A DNA stretch of 20,258 nt, from positions 1 through 20,258 of the forward strand of contig JAKUNX010000019.1 of NCBI GenBank assembly GCA_022451835.1, in the 5' to 3' direction. The stretch comes from Candidatus Poseidoniaceae archaeon. Lineage in GTDB: Archaea > Thermoplasmatota > Poseidoniia > Poseidoniales > Poseidoniaceae. The notes under the pieces are model-generated. The model saw nothing but the letters and a program-made list of their open reading frames with translations, did no database searches and was not told where the DNA came from. The position numbers were made by a program, and so were the translations under genes. Of this stretch, positions 1-8,800 are shown piece after piece; position 1 is the stretch's first letter; each line of letters opens with the position of its first letter.

Positions 1-98
1 CAGTCCTAAATAATGAACTCTATTTTAGTGCTAATGACGGAACTCACGGAACTGAATTATGCAAGTTCAGTATAAATAACATTATCAAATATTCTTGA
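1..98 (+). CDS. C-terminal end of a repeat protein (ELWxxDGTxxGT-type), partial
   Basis: An open frame enters from the left edge (first full codon at 3) and stops with TGA at 96-98. The 31 visible residues include LYFSANDGTHGTELCKF. This matches the pattern of the ELWxxDGTxxGT repeat family, in which an aromatic strand is followed by (N/T)DGTxxGTEL. Such repeats are usually strung in long secreted or surface proteins and are thought to form beta-propeller-like blades; that is family knowledge. Only one repeat is visible, followed by about 10 polar residues, so this is the extreme C terminus and the bulk lies outside the window. It converges on the minus-strand gene at 152-508. Function cannot be stated. 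The frame is short, so confidence rests on the motif and on the hairpin just downstream. Confidence 0.6.
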   Translation, partial: VLNNELYFSANDGTHGTELCKFSINNIIKYS

Positions 99-120
99 CA
101 CTGTGTAATACAACATGGAA

Positions 121-146
121 ATTAACCTCGGGTTTGAGGCGTTAAT
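121..146. terminator. Hairpin between convergent genes, possible bidirectional terminator
   Basis: ATTAAC-CTC pairs with GAG-(GC)-GTTAAT around a six-base loop, giving nine pairs with a two-base bulge. It sits in the 53-base gap between two converging stop codons (98 and 152). There is no clear T-run on either side, so a role in termination is inferred from position only. Confidence 0.35.
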
Positions 147-151
147 CTAAT

Positions 152-508
152 TCAGGATGCACCGATATATGAAAACAATACCAAGACCCATACCAAAAGC
201 AAAACTCCGCCAGTCAAAGCAATCTTTGCAGAAACTTTTCCACCCTCATGGTAAGGTGGTGGCATATTAAATCCGATTATTGGCCACGCGATAAGAGTGC
301 ATAACAAGCCAAATAAAGAGAATATTAACAAATCATCACCGCCAAAAAACCGATTTAATAATGGATAATCTACTATTTGCATATCAATAGTCAAAATTAC
401 GCAAATCAAGAATACAAAAGGAAAGAATGCTGGAATAATCAAACCCTTCCAAAAATTCAAATCTTTGGGGGTTTTTGTTTCCAAATTTTCAGTAACTTCA
501 TTACTCAC
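152..508 (-). CDS. Small three-helix membrane protein, unknown function
   Basis: 118 residues. After a short polar N terminus (about 18 residues, rich in Thr, Glu and Lys) there are three hydrophobic segments: about residues 20-43 (KGLIIPAFFPFVFLICVILT onward), 58-80 (including LLIFSLFGLLCTLIAWPIIGF) and 92-117 (including GGVLLLVWVLVLFSYI). The short PPPYHEGGK linker between helices 2 and 3 probably lies outside the membrane. The ATG at 508 is preceded by GATGTGAGTA, containing a weak GTGAG Shine-Dalgarno-like element. I do not recognise the family. It converges with the repeat-protein tail at 1-98. The gene upstream on the opposite strand (650-1675) also encodes a membrane protein, so the two diverge from a shared 140-base spacer. 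No functional assignment. Confidence 0.75.
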   Translation of the reverse strand: MSNEVTENLETKTPKDLNFWKGLIIPAFFPFVFLICVILTIDMQIVDYPLLNRFFGGDDLLIFSLFGLLCTLIAWPIIGFNMPPPYHEGGKVSAKIALTGGVLLLVWVLVLFSYIGAS

Positions 509-649
509 ATCTCTTACACTAACTAAACTGTATTAATTTGTTTTGCAGTTTACGCACGCAAATTCTTTTGAGATTCATAAATAGTAATTTTGCTACAATT
601 TTTAGGATTACTATTAAAGAGTGACTTGAAATACGTTCCTTTGATAAAG

Positions 650-1675
650 ATGTTTAAAATTGAATCAATGCCTGCCAAAATATGCCTCGGAATCTCAGCA
701 TTCCTACTATTCTTATACTCATTAAGTTTCATGTTCTTTGGTATAGAATATGTTACCGGAGGAGATACTGGATTTGGGTTAATCAGCAATGGTCTTGCTG
801 GCGAGACCGGAGACCCAGCATACGGCCATGGAGGGGTCGAAACCGGATTCAACGGCGTACTATTTTTTGGAATATTCATCTCAACAATGCTCATTATGTT
901 TGAAGGTGCAAAAGGCAAGTGGAGGATTATGCTCCCTGTAATAATCGGTATGGTTGCCATGACTGTTTGTATTTGGATGAACTGGAATGCAGATAGTGCT
1001 GCCAGTGAGACGCCAAAATATGTCTCAATTCTGGTTACGCTTGTATACATTGGAGCATATTTGTCACTCCGAGATGAAGGGGTTAATGATGGATTATCAG
1101 ATTTCAAACTGGGTTTGAAAGTCAAAGATAAAATTTCAATGGTGGCTCTTATTCTGCTTGTTTTGGCGGGACTTTACTACTCGCTACGAATGATCTTTAC
1201 TCCAGATACTGTGATTGCTGAAGGCTTCCCAGCAGACGAAGCTTGGGTCGCGTTATTGGACGATTCTATTGGAATGGGCGCTCCATTACCTACTACAGTT
1301 GCTGTAACTGGCTCACTGATACTGATGTACACACTTTGGTCTGCTTTGGTACTGGTTGATGGAGCCTCTGGAAAGTGGGTGGTAATGCATCCTTCTGCTA
1401 TGGCTTTTGTCGCAGTGACTGTGACAAGCTTCATTGGACTTGTTGCCGGAGTTGCCCGCACTACAAGCGACGCAAACCAGATGGATATTTTGACAGCACC
1501 TGCAGTAATGTTACTAGTTCTGATCAGTTATTACAGGCTGAAAGATGAAGGTATGGAAGACGGAATGACGTTTATGGGAGAGCCAGCTGAAGGCAGCCTT
1601 TTCACAAATGCATTGTTGATGCTTGCTCTGATTGTTGGGCTTTTGACTACAATTAATGAGATAATATTGGCATAA
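650..1675 (+). CDS. Multi-pass membrane protein with internal duplication, unknown function
   Basis: About 341 residues from the ATG at 650. Upstream in-frame TTG codons at 590 and 641 and an ATG at 668 are alternatives. I prefer 650 because the extra upstream stretch shows no domain, and a TATA-like TATTAAAG at 612-619 would start transcription near 641. There are about seven or eight hydrophobic helices. The protein is two copies of one module. FEGAKGKWRIMLP (codons from 899) corresponds to VDGASGKWVVMHP (from 1355). LSLRDEGVNDG (around 1073) corresponds to YRLKDEGMEDG (around 1544). The offsets are 152 and 157 residues. In each copy a loop with G-GKW-hMxP precedes a helix, and a charged R/K-DEGhxDG segment closes the unit. 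A final helix starts a third, incomplete copy. I know no named family with this signature; a transporter, channel or sensor is possible but unsupported. Confidence 0.8.
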   Translation: MFKIESMPAKICLGISAFLLFLYSLSFMFFGIEYVTGGDTGFGLISNGLAGETGDPAYGHGGVETGFNGVLFFGIFISTMLIMFEGAKGKWRIMLPVIIGMVAMTVCIWMNWNADSAASETPKYVSILVTLVYIGAYLSLRDEGVNDGLSDFKLGLKVKDKISMVALILLVLAGLYYSLRMIFTPDTVIAEGFPADEAWVALLDDSIGMGAPLPTTVAVTGSLILMYTLWSALVLVDGASGKWVVMHPSAMAFVAVTVTSFIGLVAGVARTTSDANQMDILTAPAVMLLVLISYYRLKDEGMEDGMTFMGEPAEGSLFTNALLMLALIVGLLTTINEIILA

Positions 1676-1710
1676 GCAATATTCTGTTATTAATTGGCCA
1701 TTTTTGCGAT

Positions 1711-1727
1711 TCGTGAAACAATCACGA
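1711..1727. terminator. Perfect inverted repeat at the end of convergent genes
   Basis: TCGTGA-AACAA-TCACGA is a perfect six-base-pair hairpin with a five-base loop. It overlaps the stop codon of the minus-strand SRPBCC gene (1722-1724) and lies 35 bases after the stop of the plus-strand membrane gene. A TTTTT run at 1701-1705 precedes it on the plus strand. A terminator role is inferred from position. Confidence 0.35.
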
Positions 1728-2228
1728 GAACCAAGAATGTCGTCCAAAGTGATTCCTTGGTACTGCCTTGTGAGTTCTTGAAAAGTATTCAAACCCTGAT
1801 AAAACAGATTTGAGATAACTACGTAGTTTTGGTTTTACCCAAAAGACGTACGGAATGTATGATACTATTTTCGGGATTCCGGCAAGCAGGAAAGGCTTAA
1901 CGGAAATAGTCAATTGCGATTCACTTTCAGATATGGACTTAATAGACCACTCAACAAAAGATTGGAGCCCACCCTGCTCGCCAATTAGTAGTGTGTATCC
2001 TCTGCCTTTTTCCCATGTTTGAAACCGACGAATATAGGTTCGGCCATTAAGGTAGACAAGGCGATCTGTATGTACTTCATCACTCCACTCCAATACCTCA
2101 TTAGTTTGGCAAAATGGATGGCAATCATTTAGATTTCCAGGAGTACTAATCAAATCCCATAATTCGCTTGAAGAGATATCAAAACGCTTCGTCACGGTTA
2201 CGGGAGAGTTGGTTTTGATGCTCTGCAT
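1722..2228 (-). CDS. SRPBCC / START-like fold protein (polyketide cyclase-like)
   Basis: 168 residues. The N terminus, VTVTKRFDISSSELWDLIST followed by PGNLNDCHPFC, is the opening typical of the SRPBCC (Bet v1/START-like, polyketide cyclase/dehydrase) superfamily: a beta strand, the helix xxVWxhhsdp and then a Wxp-type turn. Middle strands follow (DRLVYLNGRTYIRRFQTWEKG; YTLLIGEQGGLQSFVEWSIK; SQLTISVKPFLL), and a long amphipathic C-terminal helix spans about residues 120-150. Members bind hydrophobic ligands in a cavity or act as small cyclases, but the ligand cannot be told from sequence. The ATG at 2228 gives a complete fold. No strong ribosome-binding site is visible. It is convergent with the membrane gene ending at 1675 and divergent from the zinc-ribbon gene at 2367. 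The last 15 or so residues (after FEYFSRTHK) look like an unstructured tail. Confidence 0.75.
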   Translation of the reverse strand: MQSIKTNSPVTVTKRFDISSSELWDLISTPGNLNDCHPFCQTNEVLEWSDEVHTDRLVYLNGRTYIRRFQTWEKGRGYTLLIGEQGGLQSFVEWSIKSISESESQLTISVKPFLLAGIPKIVSYIPYVFWVKPKLRSYLKSVLSGFEYFSRTHKAVPRNHFGRHSWFS

Positions 2229-2306
2229 GTTTGGCCCTTATTGTCGAGGCAAATGAAATATTGTTATTTTCAACAAACATATTTTCACTTTCACTTTTAC
2301 AATTAA

Positions 2307-2316
2307 AGTATAATTG
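2307..2316 (+). promoter_or_regulatory. TATA-like element upstream of the zinc-ribbon gene
   Basis: AGTATAATTG lies in the AT-rich divergent spacer between the SRPBCC gene (minus) and the zinc-ribbon gene (plus). It would place a start site near 2336 and give a leader of about 30 bases before the ATG at 2367. The assignment is from spacing and composition only. Confidence 0.3.
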
Positions 2317-2366
2317 AGTAGGTATAGTAAACATTCATCAACCATTGACAGATAGAAAAAAGTCTT

Positions 2367-2663
2367 ATGAAATCTTGGGATGAGGTCAGGAAACAATATC
2401 CAAATTGGGAATTGATCGGGCGCTTATGGCAACATGTTAGAGGTAGGTATTGTGCAAGATGTGGAAAAGATATCATGCGCAAAGCAGTAGGTTTGAGAAT
2501 TGTTCGAGGATTTGAGTATGAAAAGATCTGTAGAAAGTGCTATTGGAAAAAGCACACCTATGGTGATAATTGGACTTTAACAGGTGATGACGGACAGGAA
2601 AAAATCACAGATGGCAAGGGAAATTATACGCTTATCAATTGGATTATTGAGAATAAAGAGTGA
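2367..2663 (+). CDS. Small zinc-ribbon protein
   Basis: 98 residues. Two CxxC knuckles, CARC (about residues 29-32) and CRKC (about 54-57), are 21 residues apart and flanked by basic residues (RGRYCARCGKDIMRKAVGL; EKICRKCYWKK). This is the layout of a single zinc ribbon. The N terminus (MKSWDEVRKQYPNWELIGRLW) reads as one amphipathic helix. The C-terminal part (TLTGDDGQEKITDGKGNYTL) is a polar beta hairpin. Zinc ribbons of this size often bind nucleic acid or proteins, but no specific family is recognised. The gene is transcribed away from the SRPBCC gene and is followed by a 157-base spacer before the large surface-protein gene. Translation starts at an ATG with no clear ribosome-binding site. 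Confidence 0.75.
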   Translation: MKSWDEVRKQYPNWELIGRLWQHVRGRYCARCGKDIMRKAVGLRIVRGFEYEKICRKCYWKKHTYGDNWTLTGDDGQEKITDGKGNYTLINWIIENKE

Positions 2664-2790
2664 TCACTATTGCAATTAGAAAGGATGTATGAGGTCTACT
2701 TTAGCAATCATTTTTGTGTCTTAGAATATTGCTCAATACGCTATTTTATCTTGAATAAATCAAGAAAAATTTGAAACAACAACCCAAAAC

Positions 2791-2799
2791 CGTTTAACC
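2791..2799 (+). promoter_or_regulatory. TATA-like box of the 977-residue surface protein
   Basis: CGTTTAACC, preceded by an A-rich stretch (CCCAAAA), is centred about 26 bases before the GTG at 2821. This is the spacing expected of an archaeal TATA box when the transcript begins at the start codon (leaderless). The rest of the 157-base spacer 2664-2820 is AT-rich and shows no other feature. Confidence 0.45.
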
Positions 2800-2820
2800 G
2801 TCTTATTACCAGCGGGCACT

Positions 2821-5754
2821 GTGAACAGTATGAAGCGCGATGATGACAACGTTGGCGGCCGCATTATTTCATCTGCAATTGTACTACTTATTCTCACCTC
2901 ATTAGCACCTCTAATCAGTTCGGGTATTCCTATTCAGCAAGACGTTTTGGGCGACTCACAAGTGTTCTCGTCAAGTTCATCAAATGAGTCATATGATTTG
3001 TTTATTGATTCATCAACTTCTGAATCAGGTGGCGATGGTTCAATTTCAACTGCAGAACCAGATGGCTCATCAGAGGAACTCAGTGTCTTATCAACAGTCG
3101 AATTCTACACTAATGAAATGATTAGCGACATTCGATTTTATGGTGAGGGTGCTAACAACTACATTGAGTTGAGCATATATCTGAAGTTTACTGGTAACGA
3201 TGGCGCTACTACGGATGTTACCTTTAGGTTGTTATCAGGCAGTTCTACTGTTGAACAAGTAGTTCTTGAATTAGATGACCCCTGTACTGAAGGCGGTGGC
3301 TTTGGTGGTGTAGGTGGAGGCTCTTGCACTTATGCTGTTAACGTAATAAATTTCGAGATACCGGAGGCCGGCTTCTTAGTTGAAAATGGTAAAAAGTTAG
3401 GGCTTGAAATCGATGCAACCATCGATGGCTGTCAAGGAAGTGGTGGCATAACAGGTGGTGGAGAGAACTGTGATGTTGAAGTACAGTTTGGCGATATTGA
3501 TTCAACCAATAGTTTTTCTAAACTAGAAGTTAAAGCCAATGCTCTGGCTAATTCAGCAGTAAAAGTTCACATGCCCGGTTCTGGATGGACAGATAATGAA
3601 GTCTTGGAATGGTATCCAAACCATCGTCAAGAGTTTAGAGAAATGCAATTTACTCTGCAAGTGAAAGACGCATTCGGTAGAGACGACATCGAGAGTGTTA
3701 ACCTAATAATGAGTTCAAATGAAGGCGCAACAACGATTTTCAATGAGGAATTTGAAGATGATGATTTAATTCTAGATAATAACGGACTTGTTGGTAATTT
3801 CACCTATGTTTTCGATCAAGGCATTGAGCCAGGAGAGTATGATGTCACGCTTGAGATAAAAGATATTCAAGGCCATACTGTATTGTTTGAGCATCAAGGA
3901 TTAGAATTCATGGAACATGGAATTTATCTGTCTTTGCCGTCCAATCAACCGGATACAGTTTTGATTGCTCCAGGCCAAACATCAAGCGTTGAATTCCTAG
4001 TAGAACACACTGGTTCAACATCTTCAGACTTAGAGGTTGTTTTTGATTTAGCTCGTTCATTACCATCCTCATGGTCAGACCCAATATGGGATAAACCACA
4101 GGGCTATTCACTACAGGGTGGAGGCACTTCAGCAAGACCGATTCTACAAATCGATGTTCCTGAAGGAGATTTGTCAAATACCCCAGAAAAACTCGAGGTA
4201 GAAGCTAGAGCATTTGCCGACATTGATGGAACAATTACCGAAGTAGCGGTAGTAGAGATTATTCTCAATATCGAAGAGGTAGGGGTTTATGCACCACCTA
4301 GAGTTTCGATATACGAAGATGAAGAGCATCAAATCCAAATTTCAGATTCAACAAGACCTGAATTTTATGATGAAACCCTTTCCCATTATGTTGACTCAGA
4401 CGAAATAGGAGATTTCTATATCGATATTTTCAATTCAGGTTTTGATACGGATTCATTTTTCATTAGAGTGAATGAAATGCCTACCTCTTGGCAATACAAA
4501 TTCTTTGATAATGATACAGGAATGGAATTGACTGAGGAAGGAATTAATTCGGTAACTCCTGACATTGGATCACATGATATTTTATCAATTAGGATGGAAG
4601 TATATCCTCCAACAGATAGAGAAGCACAAGATATTGGATTGGTTTCATTGGATATAACTAGTTCCGGAGATTCTGAGTTACAAACTGAAAGTAGTTTTAC
4701 AGTTCATAGAACATTCGGAATACTTGCAGAGGTCATTTCCGATAGCGATGGTGGTACTTTAGGAACGGTAGGGCCAGTTGAGCCAGGTTCGGATGTAAGC
4801 TATACTGTAAGGGTTTCAGATACTAGCGATATTGCCGGCGAGACCACTTGGAGAATTGTCAATCCAAAGGATTTAGCGCGCAACATTGATGCTGATATGG
4901 GATATAGTTCATGGGACTATTCTATTACTGATAATCAAGGAAACGAGGTTATCGTCATTAATTTAGCAGCAGAATCCTATGAGGATATAAATCTTGGAAT
5001 AACATTGCCAGAGAATGTAGAAGCGGGCAACCAAACCATATATCTAAGAGTTTCAGAGGAAGGAGTTGATTCAAATGAAGCTAGATACTTCGATTTGCCA
5101 ATTATTGTTAAGGTTGAGGAAGATGTTCAACCAGGCCGTCTACCAATTACTCAGAAGAGTGAATACACAAGATTTTCTTCTCAAGAAACAAAGAGTATCG
5201 AATTTAGAATCTCTAATGATAATAACGTGCCATTGGATGTAGTAATTGAGTTAGAAGAGCCTACTGGGTGGGATGGCGAAATAGCAGCATCATCTTCACA
5301 AGTTGGTGGTGGTTTCTTACTTGTAACATTGCCAGCATACACTAGCAAAGATTTCTTTGTTGAACTTACAGCACCAAGTAACCTAAAGGATGGAACAGAT
5401 GTTGAATTTGTTCTACGAGTTACTCCTATGGATGATGAAGTTCCATACAATTCAACTTATACTCAATTGTCCAAGTTTAATTTCAAGACTGAATGTACTG
5501 GACTTGGATGTTTAATGAATGAAATCTACGACCCTGAGCCTCAAACCTTGGCCCTTGGCGCTGGTTTGGTACTATTATTCATCCTTGCAGTATACCGTAG
5601 AGGCCGTTATGATTCGAGTGGAAGTGTTGTTGAAGTTTCTGTTGAAGATCAGATGAAATTGGACGAAGAGGAAGTAGTTCAAATGGAAGTTCCAGAACCT
5701 GTTATTGATGACGATGATGATATTGAATTGCTCGATGAATTAGATCAAATCTGA
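2821..5754 (+). CDS. Large single-pass surface protein with beta-sandwich domains and acidic cytoplasmic tail
   Basis: 977 residues from GTG 2821 (ATG 2830 is the alternative; the TATA-like box at 2791-2799 favours 2821 as a leaderless start). A hydrophobic signal segment, about residues 15-34, follows a basic-acidic N terminus. The exterior part, about 40-905, is nearly all beta-strand-like with PxGWxY/PTSWQYKF and LPENVEAGNQTIYLRV patterns. Such patterns resemble the CARDB/NEW3-type domains of archaeal surface proteins. Two glycine-rich loops are bracketed by cysteine pairs (C155-C169 and C204-C217), and C892-C897 lies just outside the membrane. A single helix (about 908-927) is followed by YRRGRY and an acidic tail ending in a DDDDD run. 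The topology is outside-in with the tail in the cytoplasm. It probably serves as a surface, adhesive or S-layer-associated protein. No catalytic motif is recognised. It sits directly before the giant surface-protein gene in the same direction. Confidence 0.8.
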   Translation: MNSMKRDDDNVGGRIISSAIVLLILTSLAPLISSGIPIQQDVLGDSQVFSSSSSNESYDLFIDSSTSESGGDGSISTAEPDGSSEELSVLSTVEFYTNEMISDIRFYGEGANNYIELSIYLKFTGNDGATTDVTFRLLSGSSTVEQVVLELDDPCTEGGGFGGVGGGSCTYAVNVINFEIPEAGFLVENGKKLGLEIDATIDGCQGSGGITGGGENCDVEVQFGDIDSTNSFSKLEVKANALANSAVKVHMPGSGWTDNEVLEWYPNHRQEFREMQFTLQVKDAFGRDDIESVNLIMSSNEGATTIFNEEFEDDDLILDNNGLVGNFTYVFDQGIEPGEYDVTLEIKDIQGHTVLFEHQGLEFMEHGIYLSLPSNQPDTVLIAPGQTSSVEFLVEHTGSTSSDLEVVFDLARSLPSSWSDPIWDKPQGYSLQGGGTSARPILQIDVPEGDLSNTPEKLEVEARAFADIDGTITEVAVVEIILNIEEVGVYAPPRVSIYEDEEHQIQISDSTRPEFYDETLSHYVDSDEIGDFYIDIFNSGFDTDSFFIRVNEMPTSWQYKFFDNDTGMELTEEGINSVTPDIGSHDILSIRMEVYPPTDREAQDIGLVSLDITSSGDSELQTESSFTVHRTFGILAEVISDSDGGTLGTVGPVEPGSDVSYTVRVSDTSDIAGETTWRIVNPKDLARNIDADMGYSSWDYSITDNQGNEVIVINLAAESYEDINLGITLPENVEAGNQTIYLRVSEEGVDSNEARYFDLPIIVKVEEDVQPGRLPITQKSEYTRFSSQETKSIEFRISNDNNVPLDVVIELEEPTGWDGEIAASSSQVGGGFLLVTLPAYTSKDFFVELTAPSNLKDGTDVEFVLRVTPMDDEVPYNSTYTQLSKFNFKTECTGLGCLMNEIYDPEPQTLALGAGLVLLFILAVYRRGRYDSSGSVVEVSVEDQMKLDEEEVVQMEVPEPVIDDDDDIELLDELDQI

Positions 5755-5772
5755 AATAAATTTCAGTCTCAG

Positions 5773-5790
5773 TTCGATACATTGTATGAA
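5773..5790 (+). terminator. Hairpin after the 977-residue protein gene
   Basis: TTC-(G)-ATAC pairs with GTAT-GAA around an ATT loop, giving seven pairs with a one-base bulge. It lies 19 bases after the stop codon and before the TATA-like box of the next gene. It may help separate the two transcription units; this is inferred from position. Confidence 0.3.
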
Positions 5791-5813
5791 CATCGTACCA
5801 TTTGCCTTATGAA

Positions 5814-5823
5814 GCATAAAAAC
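5814..5823 (+). promoter_or_regulatory. TATA-like box of the giant surface-protein gene
   Basis: GCATAAAAAC is centred about 25 bases before the ATG at 5844, with no Shine-Dalgarno sequence between. This fits leaderless transcription. It gives the giant gene its own promoter in an 89-base spacer, so it need not be co-transcribed with its upstream neighbour. Confidence 0.5.
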
Positions 5824-5843
5824 AGGCGTAACATGTTGGTAAT

Positions 5844-8800
5844 ATGCGTAAGCGTTACATTGTCTCACAGCCGGCTGCGAATTTGCAGATTGTTAAGCAC
5901 AAAGATGCTATCAAATCATTGTCGCTTATTGCGCTTATGTTGCTATCTACAATAGCTTCAATCAACTTCTTTGCTATCGATGCAAGTGCATCTAACACCG
6001 ATCAAGATGGTGATGGACTAACTTATGGTTTAGAGTACTTGATAAATTCATTTCCTAACGACCCAGATACAGATAATGATGGGCTGCCAGATGGTTGGGA
6101 ATGGAAGTATGGATTAGATCCTCTTTCAAGTGCTAATGATGATGGTGCAGTTGGAGACCCAGATGGCGACGGAATGTCAAATCTTCAAGAGTATACTTAC
6201 TTGATGCCATCAGGTTGGGATAATCCAGCAACACCAAACATGTTGGATAATGGTATTTGGTGGAATGGAACAGTGCCAGTAAATAATTGGAATGAGGAAG
6301 ATTCCCTACAATACTTACGCCCTCTTTGTGGCGATGCAGGTTCAGACGGAAATGGCAACACTATCCTTTGTGATGAAGACCCAGTTGGAAATATCTGTGC
6401 TAATGGTTTTGATGATGACCAAGATGGTTTGTTAGATTCAGCAGACCCTGATGGCGATGGTGATGCAGATTGTTCATCTGATGATGATGATGGCGATGGA
6501 TTGATTGATGAAGATGTAAATGGCTGGGATACTGATGGTGATGGAATGCCAGATGGTTGGGAAGCAGCTAATGGTTTGAATGCAACATCTCCTTCAAACT
6601 TTGATGGCCCAAATGGCGACCCTGATGGTGATGGCTTGACCAATTTACTTGAATATGTCAATCCAACATGGAATACAATGTGTGGCTCAATACCTTGTTT
6701 TAGACCTGGTACCGAAGGCAATCCTACAGAGACTACATCTCCTTGTGACCCGGTAACTGGAGTTGGACCTGGTGGTTGTGCAACTTACACCGCAGAAGTA
6801 GATGGAATCACATCGACTAATCCTCAACGTGCAGATAGTGATAATGATGGTTTGAATGATTCATATGAAGCACTTGTATTGTTAACTGACCCTACAGCTT
6901 CAGATACCGATAATGATGGAATCCCAGATGGTGTTGAAGTAAACGGATTATATGGTAACCCACCTCAAGCAAGTGACCCTCGTAATAACAATACGGATGG
7001 TGATGCACTCGATGATGGTGAAGAAGATAACAATAGTAATGGAGTTTTAGATCCTGGTGAAACCGATCCTACTAGAAAGGAGGATTCTGGTGATGAAGAC
7101 CAAGATGGAATTCAAAATTGGGAAGAAAATCTATCATGTACTCTGTGGAATGTTGCAGACTCTGATTATGGTGGAGTAAACGACGGTGAGGAACTAAATG
7201 TTACTCATGGCACCGATCCATGTGATTCATTCATAAATTTCGAAACCACGATAAATAGTTGGGATTCAGGAAATTCTCTTTTATCAATTCAGGATACATC
7301 AGGTTTTAATCCGAGTGGAGGTGAAGGTTGGTATAACTTGTCAGGGACATTAACTTCGTTTACTTATCAGCGAATATCAGGCCAAGCATTGGTTGATGTT
7401 TCTTCAGGCCCTTCTCCAGGAGTTACTCAAGTAGTGAATAGAAATGGTTCGTTCTGTCACACTGATGCTACAGCAGCAGGGACTTTGACTACAACTCAAC
7501 AGTATTGTGATGATGATTACGAAGACTCTGATGGAGATGGACTTGCAGATTGGGAAGAAATTCTTGGCGTATATGGTTGGTTTTCAAATCCAAGCCTAGT
7601 TGATACTGATTCTGATGGAGTAAGTGATTTCGATGAAGTATTTGACTTTACAGATCCAAATGAACCGTGTAATAATCTTCTTGACGATGACGGAGACAAT
7701 CTTAACAATTATTTTGAGGACACTACAGGTTGTGACTTGATTTGGATAGGTATAGGTAATGGTAGTATTGACGCATGGGTGACAAATCCAACAGTATTCG
7801 ATACCGATAGCGGTGGCGTAGATGACCTTACAGAATATTTTGATGGAACTAATCCTGAGTCTAATCCATTAGATGACGTACTTCCAGAAGATTTTGATGG
7901 CGATGGAATCCCAGATGCTATAGAGAATCTAACTGGAACCGATTGGACTAACCCTGATACAGATGGTGGTGGGATGTTAGATGGAGATGAATGTCCAATT
8001 GCATTTTGGGGTACATTATGTACAAACTCACCTTATGACCCATTTGATCCTACAGATGATATTGTAGAAGATGGTGTTGTATTTTGGGCTAACAATACTA
8101 CTGGTGAAGTAGATATTAACCAAATTCACCGATGGAGGCTGAATACTAATGATTTTTACACGGGTTCGACCTATGCAAACTTACAAGATGATCATCCATT
8201 TTCACCTTTAGTGCCAAATGTCGATAATTCAAGTCAATTACCAGATGACAGTTTTTCTAATTCAACCCTTGATTGGGAAATAACCTACAGAGAACTTATT
8301 GGCCTTGGCAATATACCGGTTTCTTCATATTATCGTAATCTTACATTTTGGTCAGACCCTGCTGCAACGTTACTTAGATCAAACGATACTCACAACGTCA
8401 AGGTAGATTTTGGTGAAATCAACAGATTAAATCTGAGGCAAGAAGAATATTTCTTTGATTGGGATTCACTTGCTGCCAACACAATTGTAAGTCAAGACTT
8501 TGATTACCAACTTGTAGTTCCTTCAGAATTTGATGATCAACAGTCTACTGATTACTTTGTCACTCAAACAGTTAATTCAGTTACTCAAAATGCTACCTCA
8601 CAAGATGCTTATACTGTGGCAAAATCATTGAGCGATTTCTTACGTCTTGGCAACGACACATTCGAGTTTAAGTTATACCATACTCCAATATCAAATCCTG
8701 CTGGTCTAGACATAACATCTTACGTTCTTCAAAGTGGTTTTGGGCAGTGTAAAGACTACAATACTGCCTTTGTAACTATGGCTAGGATTGCTGGCATACC

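Noticed and set aside
550..1125. 191-residue minus-strand frame opposite the duplicated membrane protein
   Set aside because: It lies wholly antisense to a convincing membrane-protein gene, is rich in Pro and Ser as antisense frames often are, and has no recognisable domain.
6197..6721. 174-residue minus-strand frame opposite the calcium-binding repeats
   Set aside because: Its Ser-Pro repeats are the mirror of the Asp-Gly codons of the giant gene; it is a shadow of the repeated DNA.
5994..8060. Repeated GATGG-type DNA as a CRISPR or other nucleotide repeat array
   Set aside because: The repetition follows codons for Asp and Gly in one long reading frame and has no constant repeat and spacer lengths.
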